Assembly: GCF_000719115.1 (NCBI RefSeq)
Contig: NZ_JOEA01000015.1
Location: 1 to 64,000 of the forward strand
Source: Lentzea albidocapillata
GTDB taxonomy: Bacteria > Actinomycetota > Actinomycetes > Mycobacteriales > Pseudonocardiaceae
DNA length: 64,000 nucleotides
Reading direction: 5' to 3'
The translations under genes and the position numbers were made by a program. Each line of letters starts with the position of its first letter. Position 1 is the first letter of the stretch. Below the pieces are notes generated by a model, which searched no databases, had not been told where the DNA came from, and saw only the letters and a program-made list of their open reading frames with translations. Shown piece by piece: positions 8,605 to 16,707 of the stretch.

Positions 8605-9447
8605 TCAGCTGCGGCGGACGGTGATGTCGCCGAAGGACGTGTGAGCGGTGACCTTGACGGTCGCCGTGGAGTTGCCGGGGCCGTCGCTGCCCTCGAGCGT
8701 GTTGGTGACGCGTCCGAACGCGGTCTTGGCGTCGATCCACGCGGCGGTGCCCGGGGCGATCCCGATCTCGATGCCGCCCATCGCGGTGCTGAGCGTGACG
8801 GTGTCGCGGACAACCTCGCCGATGTTGATGGATCCCATCGCCGTCCTGGCCTCCGCCGGCCCACCGGCGCGTTCGACGGTGATGTCGCCGTTGGCGGAAC
8901 GCACCTTGAGCTCGCCCTCGACCGAGCCGGCGTCGATGTGACCGTTGGAGTTCTTGGCGACCAGCGAGCCGTCGACCGTGCCGATGCGGATGTGGCCGCT
9001 GCCGGTCTTGACGTCGGCGTTGCCCTTGACCGCGCCGATGTTGACCACTCCGGCGCCGGTGTCGGCCTTCAGTGGCCCGGTCCGGTCGAGGTGGATGTTG
9101 CCCGCGGACATGTCGACCTCGGTCACGCCGAGCACCCCGGAGGTGCGGACACTGCCCGCCGTCACGTCGGCGTCCACTTTGGACCCGGTCGGCAGCTCGA
9201 TCACGACGTCGACCGACCGGGTCTTCTTGGAGAAGTCGAACGTCCGCTTCGGCCCGCGCACCATCAGCGTGCCGTCGGCGTAGTCGACCTTGGTCTTCTG
9301 CGCGGCCTCGACGTCCGAGGAGTCGGACGGGTCCGAGGGCCGCACCTCGATCTTCGTGTCGGTGCGGTCGCTCGCGACGATCTGGACGTACCCCGCGTAG
9401 ACGTCCAGCAGTACGGAAATCGGTTCTGGCGTGTCGTAAGAAGGCAT
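8605..9447 (-). CDS. DUF4097 (toastrack) beta-repeat protein
   Basis: A 280-residue protein almost wholly made of short beta repeats with alternating Gly/Asp and Val/Ile (GVVNIGAVKGNADVKTGSGH, LKVRSANGDITVERAGG, AMGGIEIGIAPG), the DUF4097 solenoid pattern. It has no signal peptide or membrane helix and is probably cytoplasmic. In actinomycetes this family is often found between a small RHH protein and a DrrAB pump, as here. Its biochemical role is not established. The ATG at 9447 has a GAGGGG just upstream. Confidence 0.8.
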   Translation of the reverse strand: MPSYDTPEPISVLLDVYAGYVQIVASDRTDTKIEVRPSDPSDSSDVEAAQKTKVDYADGTLMVRGPKRTFDFSKKTRSVDVVIELPTGSKVDADVTAGSVRTSGVLGVTEVDMSAGNIHLDRTGPLKADTGAGVVNIGAVKGNADVKTGSGHIRIGTVDGSLVAKNSNGHIDAGSVEGELKVRSANGDITVERAGGPAEARTAMGSINIGEVVRDTVTLSTAMGGIEIGIAPGTAAWIDAKTAFGRVTNTLEGSDGPGNSTATVKVTAHTSFGDITVRRS

Positions 9448-9516
9448 GGCTGTCCCCTCAGAAGGTGTCGGTGGAACATCCCCGCAGGTCGGGGCGAAGT
9501 GGAGAAGGCGCTGGGA

Positions 9517-10041
9517 CTAACGCACCCAGCCGACGAAACGCTGGGTGGCGGGGATGCCGCCCAGCAGCGTTTCGGTGGCGGTGTCGCGCTTCGGGCTCAG
9601 CTGCGCCGAGGCGGCACGCACGAGCCACGCGTTGACCGAGCGACCCTCCTTGGCCGCGGCCTCGTCGATCGCGGCCTTGAGCGGTTCGGGCAGCCGGACG
9701 TTGATGCGCACGGTGGTGCCGTCGTCGAAGCCGGCCGCCACGTCCTCGGCGGGCGGCGCGGCGACGGGCTCCGGCGCGACGGCGGCGGGCTGCTCCGGCG
9801 CCCGGCGCGTCACGACGAACTTCGGGTCACGCCCCCGCAGCAGCACCTGCACCGAGTCCGGTGCCAGGTCCGCGGTGATCTCGTCGGCGGCGGCGGACAA
9901 CGCTTCGAGCAGTGCCAGCCGGATCGCGGACTCCATCGTCACGGTCAGCCGCTCGACCAGCGCACTCGCTTCGTCGCCACCGGTCTCGACGGCGGTGAGC
10001 AGCTCGCGGCCGAGGGAAGCCACATACGGGGTCAAATCCAT
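9517..10041 (-). CDS. Ribbon-helix-helix regulator, HicB-antitoxin-like
   Basis: A 174-residue protein. The N-terminal half (MDLTPYVASLGRELLTAVE) is helical, the middle is Pro/Ala-rich, and the C-terminal part RINVRLPEPLKAAIDEAAAK followed by GRSVNAWLVRAAS is an RHH DNA-binding fold of the HicB/Arc type. No HicA toxin is adjacent, so despite the family name I read it as a transcriptional regulator. I chose ATG 10041; the frame opens at 10080 but the bases between carry an operator-like inverted repeat. It is the first gene of the DUF4097-DrrAB-P450 operon and probably autoregulates it. Confidence 0.75.
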   Translation of the reverse strand: MDLTPYVASLGRELLTAVETGGDEASALVERLTVTMESAIRLALLEALSAAADEITADLAPDSVQVLLRGRDPKFVVTRRAPEQPAAVAPEPVAAPPAEDVAAGFDDGTTVRINVRLPEPLKAAIDEAAAKEGRSVNAWLVRAASAQLSPKRDTATETLLGGIPATQRFVGWVR

Positions 10042-10050
10042 GGCATCACT

Positions 10051-10101
10051 ATGGCACACGGTGGTGCCATCAGCAAGCAATTCTGGCTCAAGTTGGCGCC
10101 A
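10051..10101 (-). promoter_or_regulatory. Candidate operator cluster for the RHH-DUF4097-DrrAB operon
   Basis: Immediately upstream of the RHH start are the inverted repeat ATGGCAC-N6-GTGCCAT (10051-10070) and the 8-bp palindrome TGGCGCCA (10094-10101), plus further TGGCAT- and TGGCTC-like half-sites around them. The shared TGGC core and position over the presumed promoter fit autoregulation by the RHH protein. The operator role is inferred. Confidence 0.5.
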
Positions 10102-10108
10102 TTTTGGC

Positions 10109-10915
10109 TCAGTGCAGGTCAGGGGCCTGTTCGACGAAGGCGTCCGCGAACGCGGCGAACGTCGGCGTCCCCTTCTGCCGGTCCAGCACCGCGAAGACGA
10201 CGTGGTCGAAGAAGCGGTTGTCCCTCAACGCGATCCGGAAGACGTGGGCGACGGTGGCGGGCTCGTTGCCGAAGACACCGCAACCCCAGGCACCGAGCAC
10301 GAGCCGGCGGTGCCCGTGCGCCGCCGCGACGTGCAGCACGCGGATGGCCCGCCTCAGCAACGCGAGCGGGATGTCGTCGGCGCGTTCGGGCTGGTTGCGC
10401 AGGATCGCGGACCGGTTCGGCGCCGCGGCGGTGAGGAACGAGACCTCGTACGGCTGGGGCAGGAGGGTTCCCTTGTCATCCTTGAACACCGGCACGCGCG
10501 GCGAGTAGATCACGCGGTCGCTGTAGGTGAGGTCGTCGTGGGCGCGGTGGTACGCGTAGAACTCACCGGCGGCGCGCAGGCAGGGGTAGATCGCCGACGC
10601 ACGGGCGATGCTCTCCTCCTGCGCCTGCGCGCCGTTGAGGAAACCGCCTCCGGCGTTGCGCGCGGAGGCGAAGTTCAGCGCCGCGACGTCACCGCCGAGG
10701 CGCCGTGTCGCATCCAAAGTGGACTCGTTGGTGACGTCGATCCGGATGCCGCCGGTCTCCGCGGGCAGCGACAGCACCTCGTCCGGCAGGTGCAGCCGGG
10801 TTCCCGCGACAGCGGGAGCGACGGCGACGGTGACCTCGCCCGAGGCGGCGGAGTAGGAGCCGCGCTCCGAGATGGCGACGGTGTCGTGGGCGATCGCTCG
10901 CAACCTGCTGCTCAT
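10109..10915 (-). CDS. TIGR02452-type protein, microbial PARG-like macrodomain
   Basis: A 268-residue protein. The motif FASARNAGGGFLNGAQAQEE is the GGG...QEE signature of microbial poly(ADP-ribose) glycohydrolase-like proteins (TIGR02452), in which the two glutamates act in ADP-ribose hydrolysis. A later AHGHRRLVLGAWGCGVFGN fits the second macrodomain loop. It probably removes ADP-ribose from proteins or nucleic acids. I chose ATG 10915 (MSSRLRAIAHDTV) over the upstream start at 10954. The gene stands alone between the RHH operon and the TIM-barrel gene. The family assignment is strong; the physiological target is unknown. Confidence 0.85.
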   Translation of the reverse strand: MSSRLRAIAHDTVAISERGSYSAASGEVTVAVAPAVAGTRLHLPDEVLSLPAETGGIRIDVTNESTLDATRRLGGDVAALNFASARNAGGGFLNGAQAQEESIARASAIYPCLRAAGEFYAYHRAHDDLTYSDRVIYSPRVPVFKDDKGTLLPQPYEVSFLTAAAPNRSAILRNQPERADDIPLALLRRAIRVLHVAAAHGHRRLVLGAWGCGVFGNEPATVAHVFRIALRDNRFFDHVVFAVLDRQKGTPTFAAFADAFVEQAPDLH

Positions 10916-10958
10916 GATGCCCACGAGTCTGATCGTCGTTCTCACCGGCGCCAAGCGG

Positions 10959-11945
10959 TTAAATCCGGGCGTAGACCTCGGCGACCACGCCGAACGCGGC
11001 CTTGGGCTCCCACGACAGGTCCTCGAAGACCTTCACGACGCCGAAACTCGCCATGTCGAGGTCGCGACTTGGATCGTCCGGCCGGTGCGTGTAGTTGTTG
11101 AGCGCGAACATGTAGACGAACGCTCCGTCGACACCCTCGGCTTCGAAGGTCTCCAGCACCTGGCGCACGTAGGTGGCCTGCTCGGCCTCGTCGCGGACAT
11201 AGCCGTCCTTCACCCGGACCGGCCTGCCCGCGTCGTCGTGCTCGACGATCTCCATGCTGCGCGGCGCCACGGCCCCCGAACCGCGCCAGGCCGCGGTGCC
11301 GAACCCGGTGATCGCGACGGGTTTTCCCTGCGCCACCAGGTTCCTGATGCTCTCGGCGTACACGCCGGCGACCGCGGCCGACCGGATCAGCTCGAACGAC
11401 CTGATGTCGAACAGGTCCCAGTCGGGGTTCTCGAACGGGATGCAGGCGTAGGTGAGCCTGCCCCCGAAGTGTTCCCGCACCACCGCGACGGCCTCGGCGA
11501 GGAACTCGTTGAGTTGCGCACTCACCGCCTGCATCCGTTGCGGCTGCTCCAGAAGCCGGTTCAGGCGCTGCGTCAGGTCGTCACCGGGCAGGAAGCCGGA
11601 GTTCATGATGCTGAGCTCGGCGCCGGTCACGAACACGACCTCGGCACCCGTGAGCCGGATCTTCTCGGCCCGCCGCGCGCAGTCCGCGAACAGGCCGAGG
11701 ATCTCGGCCGGGCTCAGCTCCAGCGGGTAGGGCGAGAACCAGATCTCCAGCCCGAGTCCGGCGGCGATCCCGGCGGCCTGCTCGAGCCGTTCCGGATCAC
11801 CGCCGACCAGGTGGACGGCGTTGCAGTGCAGGTCGTCCCGGATGACGGTCAGGTCCCGCCTGACCGCGTCCAGGTCGAACTTCTCCAGCGAGATCTCTCC
11901 GTGGCGCACGAAACCGGTGTCGTACGCGATGCCTTTGGCGCGCAT
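10959..11945 (-). CDS. Uncharacterised TIM-barrel-like protein (glycoside-hydrolase-like fold)
   Basis: A 328-residue cytoplasmic protein without signal peptide. Alternating beta/alpha elements (HCNAVHLVGGDPERL, GLEIWFSPYPLELS, EVVFVTGAELSIMNSGF, RLTYACIPFENPDWDLF, KPVAITGFGTAAW, VDGAFVYMFALNNYTHR) give the look of a (beta/alpha)8 hydrolase, with candidate acids in TGAELS and FENPDWD. I recall close Streptomyces relatives carrying the label abortive infection protein, but nothing here supports that role. The ATG at 11945 lies 14 bases from a perfect 34-bp palindrome that may control it. Function not known. Confidence 0.6.
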   Translation of the reverse strand: MRAKGIAYDTGFVRHGEISLEKFDLDAVRRDLTVIRDDLHCNAVHLVGGDPERLEQAAGIAAGLGLEIWFSPYPLELSPAEILGLFADCARRAEKIRLTGAEVVFVTGAELSIMNSGFLPGDDLTQRLNRLLEQPQRMQAVSAQLNEFLAEAVAVVREHFGGRLTYACIPFENPDWDLFDIRSFELIRSAAVAGVYAESIRNLVAQGKPVAITGFGTAAWRGSGAVAPRSMEIVEHDDAGRPVRVKDGYVRDEAEQATYVRQVLETFEAEGVDGAFVYMFALNNYTHRPDDPSRDLDMASFGVVKVFEDLSWEPKAAFGVVAEVYARI

Positions 11946-11958
11946 GCCACCGAGACTA

Positions 11959-11992
11959 AGGCGCAAACTTGCGTGCACGCAAGTTTGCGCCT
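11959..11992. repeat. Perfect 34-bp palindrome, candidate operator or hairpin
   Basis: Every base from AGGCGCAAACTTGCGTG to its exact complement CACGCAAGTTTGCGCCT pairs about the centre at 11975/11976. It lies between the stop of the ferredoxin-like gene and the start of the TIM-barrel gene, both on the minus strand. As RNA it would form a long stem, but there is no U-tract after it, so a dimeric repressor site just upstream of the TIM-barrel gene is at least as likely as a terminator. The inner CTTGCG/CGCAAG and outer GCGCAAA/TTTGCGC may be two nested half-sites. Confidence 0.75.
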
Positions 11993-11998
11993 CCGCAG

Positions 11999-12454
11999 TT
12001 ACGTCTTGGCCGCTGCCGACTTGATGGCCTGCCGGATGCGGAAGTACGTGCCGCAACGGCAGACGTTCGCGATCCGGTCGATGTCCTCGTCCGAAATCTC
12101 CTTCTTCGTGCGGAGCAACGCCGCCGCGGCCATGATCTGCCCCGGCTGGCAGTAGCCGCACTGCGCGACGTCCTGCTCCAGCCACGCCTCCTGGACCGGG
12201 TGCAGGTCGTCACCGGACGCCAGCCCCTCGATCGTGGTCACCGACTGCCCGGCGCACTCGGCGACCGGCGTCACGCACGGCTGGATCTCCGCACCGTTCA
12301 GGTGGGACGTGCAGGCGCGGCACACGCCGATGCCGCAGCCGAACTTCGGGCCGCGCACGCCGAGCTTGTCGCGCAGCACCCAGAGCAGCGCCAGGTCGGC
12401 GGGAGCGTCGACGGTGACCGGCTTCCCGTTGACGACGAACGTGTAGGTAGGCAC
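11999..12454 (-). CDS. [2Fe-2S] subunit of a molybdenum hydroxylase (IorA-like)
   Basis: A 151-residue iron-sulfur subunit. The N-terminal plant-ferredoxin cluster is CGIGVCRACTSHLNG with the fourth cysteine at IQPC. The C-terminal helical cluster is CGYCQPGQIMAAAALL and CRCGTYFRIRQAI. This is the usual small subunit of two-subunit aldehyde/isoquinoline oxidoreductases, passing electrons from the molybdenum site. The GTG at 12454 has AAGGAG with good spacing; the longer upstream frame would lie inside the partner gene. It follows the large subunit gene by 13 bases. Confidence 0.92.
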   Translation of the reverse strand: MPTYTFVVNGKPVTVDAPADLALLWVLRDKLGVRGPKFGCGIGVCRACTSHLNGAEIQPCVTPVAECAGQSVTTIEGLASGDDLHPVQEAWLEQDVAQCGYCQPGQIMAAAALLRTKKEISDEDIDRIANVCRCGTYFRIRQAIKSAAAKT

Positions 12455-12467
12455 AGGGGACGCTCCT

Positions 12468-14681
12468 TCAGCGCGGGAACGGCTCGAAGTCGACCGGGAA
12501 GATGATCGGGAAGCTGCGCGGCACCACGCCGGTCGCCCGCGCGTAGGCGTTGGCGATCGCACCGACCGCGGCCGGCACGCCCAGTTCGCCCGCGCCACCC
12601 GGCTCGCCCGTCGCCGGCATCACGAAGATCCGCACGTCCTTCGGGGTGTCCTTCTGCCGCGCGTAGTGGAAGTGCGAGTACGAGCCCTCCAGCGGCAGGC
12701 CCTTGTCGATGTGCAGACCGGCGCGCAACGTGGTGGAGATGGCGTCGGTCAGGCCGCCGAGCATCTGCGCCTCGAGACCCCGCGGGTTGATCGGGCGGCC
12801 GACGTCGACCGCGATCACCGCCTTGACCACGCGCGGGTTCTGCGGGTCGCGGGCATCGATCTCGACCAGGCAGGCCGTGCACGACTTGTACTCGTCGTGG
12901 AACGCAATGCCCTGCGCGAAGCCCTTGGGCATCACACGGCCCCAATCGCCCTCCGCCACGACCTTGTTGAGCACGGCGCGCTGGCGGGCGGTCTTCAGGT
13001 ACTCACGGCGGAACGCGACGGGGTCCTTGCCCATCTGCGCCGCGAGCTGGTCGACCAGGATCTCTTCCGCACCACGGGTGTTCGCCGAGTAAACGGAGCG
13101 CCACGAGCCGGTGTGCATGCGAAGCGGCACCTCGTTGAGCAGCGAGGTCACCACGCCGAAGTTGTACGGCACCTTGCACGTCGTGAGGAACACCGTCTGC
13201 GCGAACGACAGGTTGCCCGCGACCGGCAGCGACGCGGCGGTCGCGGTGAGGATCTCGCCGAGGCCGTGCCGGAAGTCGGTCTCGACCGAGGCGACGCGGT
13301 GCTCGAACGTCAGCACGTTGCCGAGCGCGAACGTCGCGCGCAGCTTGTGGTGGCTGGCGGCGCGAGCCCGGCCGTGCCGCATGTCGTCGGTGCGGCTCCA
13401 CATGAGTTTCACCGGGCGGCGCAGGGCTTTCGAGATCTGCGCGGCCTCGATCGCGGCGTCGAAGAAGAGCCTGCGCCCGAACGAGCCGCCGCCCTGCGTC
13501 ACGTGCACGGTCACCGCGGACTCCGGCAGGCCGATGGCCGCGGCGGTGGTCTGCCGCGCCACGATCGGCGACTTCAACCCGGCCCAGATCTCGGCCCGGT
13601 CGTCACGAACGTCCGCGATCGCCGAGTTCGTCTCCATCGGCGCGTGGCTGACGAACGCGAAGTCGAACTCCATGTCCAGGTGCTGGGTCAGCAGCGGCGG
13701 CACGACGAACGGCAGCGTCGCGGCCTTCAGCTTGGCGCGGATCTCCTTGTCCGACAACGCGTCGATCGTGCCGGCGTTCCAGGTGACCTTCAGCGCGTCC
13801 CGGGCGGCCATGGCCTGCCCGAACGTCTCCGCGACGACCGCGACGCCCGTCGGCACGACCCCGATCGCGAGCACACCGGGCATGGTCCTCGCCACCGCCG
13901 AGTCGACCGACCTCACCGATCCGTTGATCGTCGGCGGCCTGCGCACGACCGTCGGCATCGCGCCCGGCACGTCGCGGTCGAGCGTGTACCGGAACTGACC
14001 GGTGACCATCGCGCGGGCGTCGATGCGTGACTGCGGCGTGCCGACGAGCCGGTGTTCCGAGGCCGGTTTCGGTTGGGCGGCGAAGACTCCGGTGAGCTGC
14101 GCGGCGGCGGACGTCAGCAGCCCGTACAGGATGGGACGCCCGTCCGGGAGGATCACCGCGCCGTCGCGTGTGGACAGTCTGGAGACCTCCACGCCGTACT
14201 GCTTCGCCGCCGCCGCGAGCAGCCGGGCCCGCGCGGCCGCCGCGGCGTGGCGGATCGGGCCGTACACCGACCGCATCGTGTTGGAACCGCCCGTGAGCTG
14301 GTTCATCAGCAACTCGGGCCGCGCGTCGGCGAGCGTGACGCGGACCTGGCCGAGAGGCAGGTCCAGCTCCTCCGCGACGAGCATCGCGCAGGCCGTCGTG
14401 ATGCCCTGACCGACCTCGGCGCGGGGCAGGTCGAGGGTGACGACGCCGTCCTCACCGACGCTGAGCACGGCGAGCGCACCCGCGGTCGGGGTACCGGCGA
14501 GAATCAGGATGTCGCCGAGATCAAGGATCTCGGCCGGTTGCGGCAGCGTCGGGATGACGGCCTCGGCCGTGCCGGGAACCGCGACGGTGAGCACCGGCGC
14601 GGCCACGAGGAACGTGAGGAACTGCCGACGACGAACCGGAGCCCCGGCTGCGGGGACCGGGACTTCGTTGTCACAGGTCAT
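12468..14681 (-). CDS. Molybdopterin-binding subunit of isoquinoline/aldehyde oxidoreductase (IorB-like), Tat-exported
   Basis: A 737-residue catalytic subunit of the xanthine dehydrogenase family. The N-terminus VRRRQFLTFLVAAPVLTVAV is a twin-arginine signal, so the folded holoenzyme is exported. Family signatures include GQGITTACAMLVAEEL, MNQLTGGSNTMRS, VHVTQGGGSFGRRLFFDAA and GAGELGVPAAVGAIANA near the C-terminus, where the catalytic glutamate lies. There is no FAD subunit, as expected for the IorAB type, which donates electrons to a membrane carrier. The substrate is probably an N-heterocycle or aldehyde. Molybdenum cofactor genes are not in the window. Confidence 0.9.
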   Translation of the reverse strand: MTCDNEVPVPAAGAPVRRRQFLTFLVAAPVLTVAVPGTAEAVIPTLPQPAEILDLGDILILAGTPTAGALAVLSVGEDGVVTLDLPRAEVGQGITTACAMLVAEELDLPLGQVRVTLADARPELLMNQLTGGSNTMRSVYGPIRHAAAAARARLLAAAAKQYGVEVSRLSTRDGAVILPDGRPILYGLLTSAAAQLTGVFAAQPKPASEHRLVGTPQSRIDARAMVTGQFRYTLDRDVPGAMPTVVRRPPTINGSVRSVDSAVARTMPGVLAIGVVPTGVAVVAETFGQAMAARDALKVTWNAGTIDALSDKEIRAKLKAATLPFVVPPLLTQHLDMEFDFAFVSHAPMETNSAIADVRDDRAEIWAGLKSPIVARQTTAAAIGLPESAVTVHVTQGGGSFGRRLFFDAAIEAAQISKALRRPVKLMWSRTDDMRHGRARAASHHKLRATFALGNVLTFEHRVASVETDFRHGLGEILTATAASLPVAGNLSFAQTVFLTTCKVPYNFGVVTSLLNEVPLRMHTGSWRSVYSANTRGAEEILVDQLAAQMGKDPVAFRREYLKTARQRAVLNKVVAEGDWGRVMPKGFAQGIAFHDEYKSCTACLVEIDARDPQNPRVVKAVIAVDVGRPINPRGLEAQMLGGLTDAISTTLRAGLHIDKGLPLEGSYSHFHYARQKDTPKDVRIFVMPATGEPGGAGELGVPAAVGAIANAYARATGVVPRSFPIIFPVDFEPFPR

Positions 14682-14865
14682 GTACTCGTCAACGACATCT
14701 GGCCGGCACGGGTACGACCGTCAGCCGAATGGGTGCACGACCGAACAGCGCATCACCGAAACTGCGCCATTACGGCGGACGATTCGCCGTACATGAGACG
14801 AATGGCAGCGCTGCTGCCGGCACTTGTCCTGGTCTCTCCTGCGGTCACCGTCGAGCTGATCAGTG

Positions 14866-16392
14866 CTATCGAGACGTTCGACCGCTACGAGCCATTCTGA
14901 GCTCCTCCCCCTGCCACCGCCGGCGCAGCAAGCGGTCGTGCGACGCCACGACCACCGCGCCGGGGAAGTCCGCGAGCGCGGCTTCGAGCTCCTCCACCAG
15001 CGCGAGCGACAGGTGGTTCGTGGGCTCGTCCAGCAGCAGCACGTCGAACTCCTGGTCGAGCAGCCGGGCGAGCGCGAGCCGCCGCCGCTGCCCGACCGAC
15101 AACGCGCCCACCGGAGTCGCGAAGTCCTCCCTGTGCAACAAACCCAGCGCTTCGAGCTGCTCCGCGCTCCCGCCGAAGGCGTGCAGGACCGCCCGTTCCG
15201 GTTCGCACACAACGGTTTCCTGCGGCAGGTAGCCGATGACACCATTCCGGACGACCGTGCCGTGGCCCGGTTCGAGCGCACCCGCCAGCACGTCGAGCAA
15301 CGTCGACTTGCCGGCGCCGTTCGGTCCGGTCACCAGCAACCGCTGCCCCGCTTCGACTTTCAGCTCCCCGAACTCGAGAATCATGCCCTCGCGCACCGCC
15401 GCGTCCAGCGGGGCGTTGAGGCGCAACGGTTCCGGCGGCTTCGGCACCGGATCGGCGCGCAGCCTTTCCAGCCGTTCGGACGCGCTGCGCACCCGCGTCC
15501 TGATCGACGCCTGCACGCGTCGGCCATCGCCGTTGTACTTGCACTTGTTGTGGTCCGGGATCGGCCGTCCCGGCGCGACGCGGTGTGCCGTCGTGCCGCG
15601 CCACTGCGTCCAATGCCCGACCTCACCGACCCACTCCGCGTAGGCCTGCTCCCACCGTTGCCGCGCCGCCCTCTTCCCGGCGACGAAGCCGGCGTAACCG
15701 TTGCCGTAGCGGGTGATCGACCGGTTCTCGACCTCGACGATCGCCGTCGTGACGCGTTCCAGCAGCAGCCGGTCGTGCGTCACCACGACCAGCGTGCCCC
15801 GGTGCTGCCGCAACCTGTTCTCCAGCCACGACAACGCCTCGTCGTCCAGGTGGTTGGTGGGTTCGTCGAGCAGCAGCAGTTCCGGCTCGGCCGACAGCAC
15901 GCCCGCGAGCGCGAGCCTGGCCCGCTCCCCGCCGGACAAGGTGCCGAGCGCGCGTTCACGACCGGCACTCACACCGAGTGCGGACATCGCGGCCTCGACC
16001 CGCGCATCGGCCGAGTAGCCGTCGCGCAACTCGAAGGCCGTCAGCAACTCCCCGAGCTCGTCGAGCCTTTCATGCCGAGCAGCGACCGAGATCTCCTGCT
16101 CCAGCAAGCGAATCTCGACGAGAGCGGCGTCGATCGCGTCACCTACGGTCGCCCCGGCGGGCAGGTCGAGCACCTGCCCGAGATAGCCGATGCCCTGCGC
16201 CACCACGGTGATCTCGCCGTCGTCCGGCACGTCCTGCCCGGCCATCAACCGCAGCAGCGTCGACTTGCCCGAGCCGTTCTCGCCGACCACACCGAGCTTC
16301 TCGCCTGGCCGGACCGTCAGGGAGATGTCGTCGAGCACGCGCTTGTACGCGTAGTTCCTGCTGATTTTCTTGATCGTCAACTGAGCTGACAT
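14866..16392 (-). CDS. ABC-F family ATPase, possible ribosomal protection factor
   Basis: A 508-residue protein with two ABC domains and no membrane helices. Domain 1 has GENGSGKST (37-45), LSGGERARLALAGVL and LLLLDEPTNHLDD; domain 2 has TGPNGAGKSTLL, LSVGQRRRLALARLL and LLLDEPTNHLSLAL. The charged linker between them (WEQAYAEWVGEVGHW to TRVRSASERLERL) is the P-site reaching element of ABC-F proteins. Antibiotic-protection members from actinomycetes have this plan, but so do housekeeping ones. The long leader and an inverted repeat near the promoter suggest regulation. I chose ATG 16392, behind a G-rich sequence. Confidence 0.85.
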   Translation of the reverse strand: MSAQLTIKKISRNYAYKRVLDDISLTVRPGEKLGVVGENGSGKSTLLRLMAGQDVPDDGEITVVAQGIGYLGQVLDLPAGATVGDAIDAALVEIRLLEQEISVAARHERLDELGELLTAFELRDGYSADARVEAAMSALGVSAGRERALGTLSGGERARLALAGVLSAEPELLLLDEPTNHLDDEALSWLENRLRQHRGTLVVVTHDRLLLERVTTAIVEVENRSITRYGNGYAGFVAGKRAARQRWEQAYAEWVGEVGHWTQWRGTTAHRVAPGRPIPDHNKCKYNGDGRRVQASIRTRVRSASERLERLRADPVPKPPEPLRLNAPLDAAVREGMILEFGELKVEAGQRLLVTGPNGAGKSTLLDVLAGALEPGHGTVVRNGVIGYLPQETVVCEPERAVLHAFGGSAEQLEALGLLHREDFATPVGALSVGQRRRLALARLLDQEFDVLLLDEPTNHLSLALVEELEAALADFPGAVVVASHDRLLRRRWQGEELRMARSGRTSR

Positions 16393-16707
16393 GAGGGACC
16401 CCCACCGCCGAAGGAATTCGGGAACGGATGCTGGAAGCGGGGTCAGTAGATCACCTAATCGATGTTGCCATACACTGTACGAGAGTGCAACCACCTGTCT
16501 GCACTCCGGAGCGTTCACGAAGCCGCCGGGCTCCCCGCGGTTCGGCAGGTCGTTCCTCTGGACGGCCCTGTTCCGCAAGGAAGCGCAGTGAACGGACGCA
16601 CATGTCCGGCAGGCGGAACAGTCGGACGTCGCCACCTGCGAAAGTAGGGTCAACCCCCTGCTCAAGTAGGTGATCCAAGGCACAAAACCGGCAGTATCGT
16701 CACCCGC
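16393..16707. promoter_or_regulatory. Divergent intergenic region; inverted repeat near the ABC-F promoter
   Basis: This 315-base gap separates the ABC-F gene (minus) from the kinase-like gene (plus). It contains GAGTGCA (16483-16489) and TGCACTC (16500-16506), a 7-bp inverted repeat with a 10-base spacer that overlaps a possible minus-strand -35 TTGCAC. Nearly 100 bases lie between it and the ABC-F ATG, enough for a leader or attenuator. On the plus strand TATCGT lies eight bases before the GTG at 16708 and may be a -10 of a leaderless transcript. No convincing leader peptide was recognised. Confidence 0.35.

Noticed and set aside
9517..10041. HicAB toxin-antitoxin module
   Set aside because: There is no HicA gene next to it and the context is an exporter operon; better read as an RHH regulator.
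8581..10434. 617-codon plus-strand frame over the DUF4097 and RHH genes
   Set aside because: Shadow of minus-strand genes with clear domains; Arg/Gly/Asp-rich, no homology pattern.
10959..11945. Annotation of the TIM-barrel protein as an abortive infection factor
   Set aside because: The label is carried by some related entries from memory but nothing in sequence or context shows an anti-phage role.
14793..14900. Possible 35-aa hydrophobic peptide MRRMAALLPALVLVSP...
   Set aside because: No convincing ribosome site and it overlaps the end of the ABC-F gene on the other strand; cannot be separated from chance.
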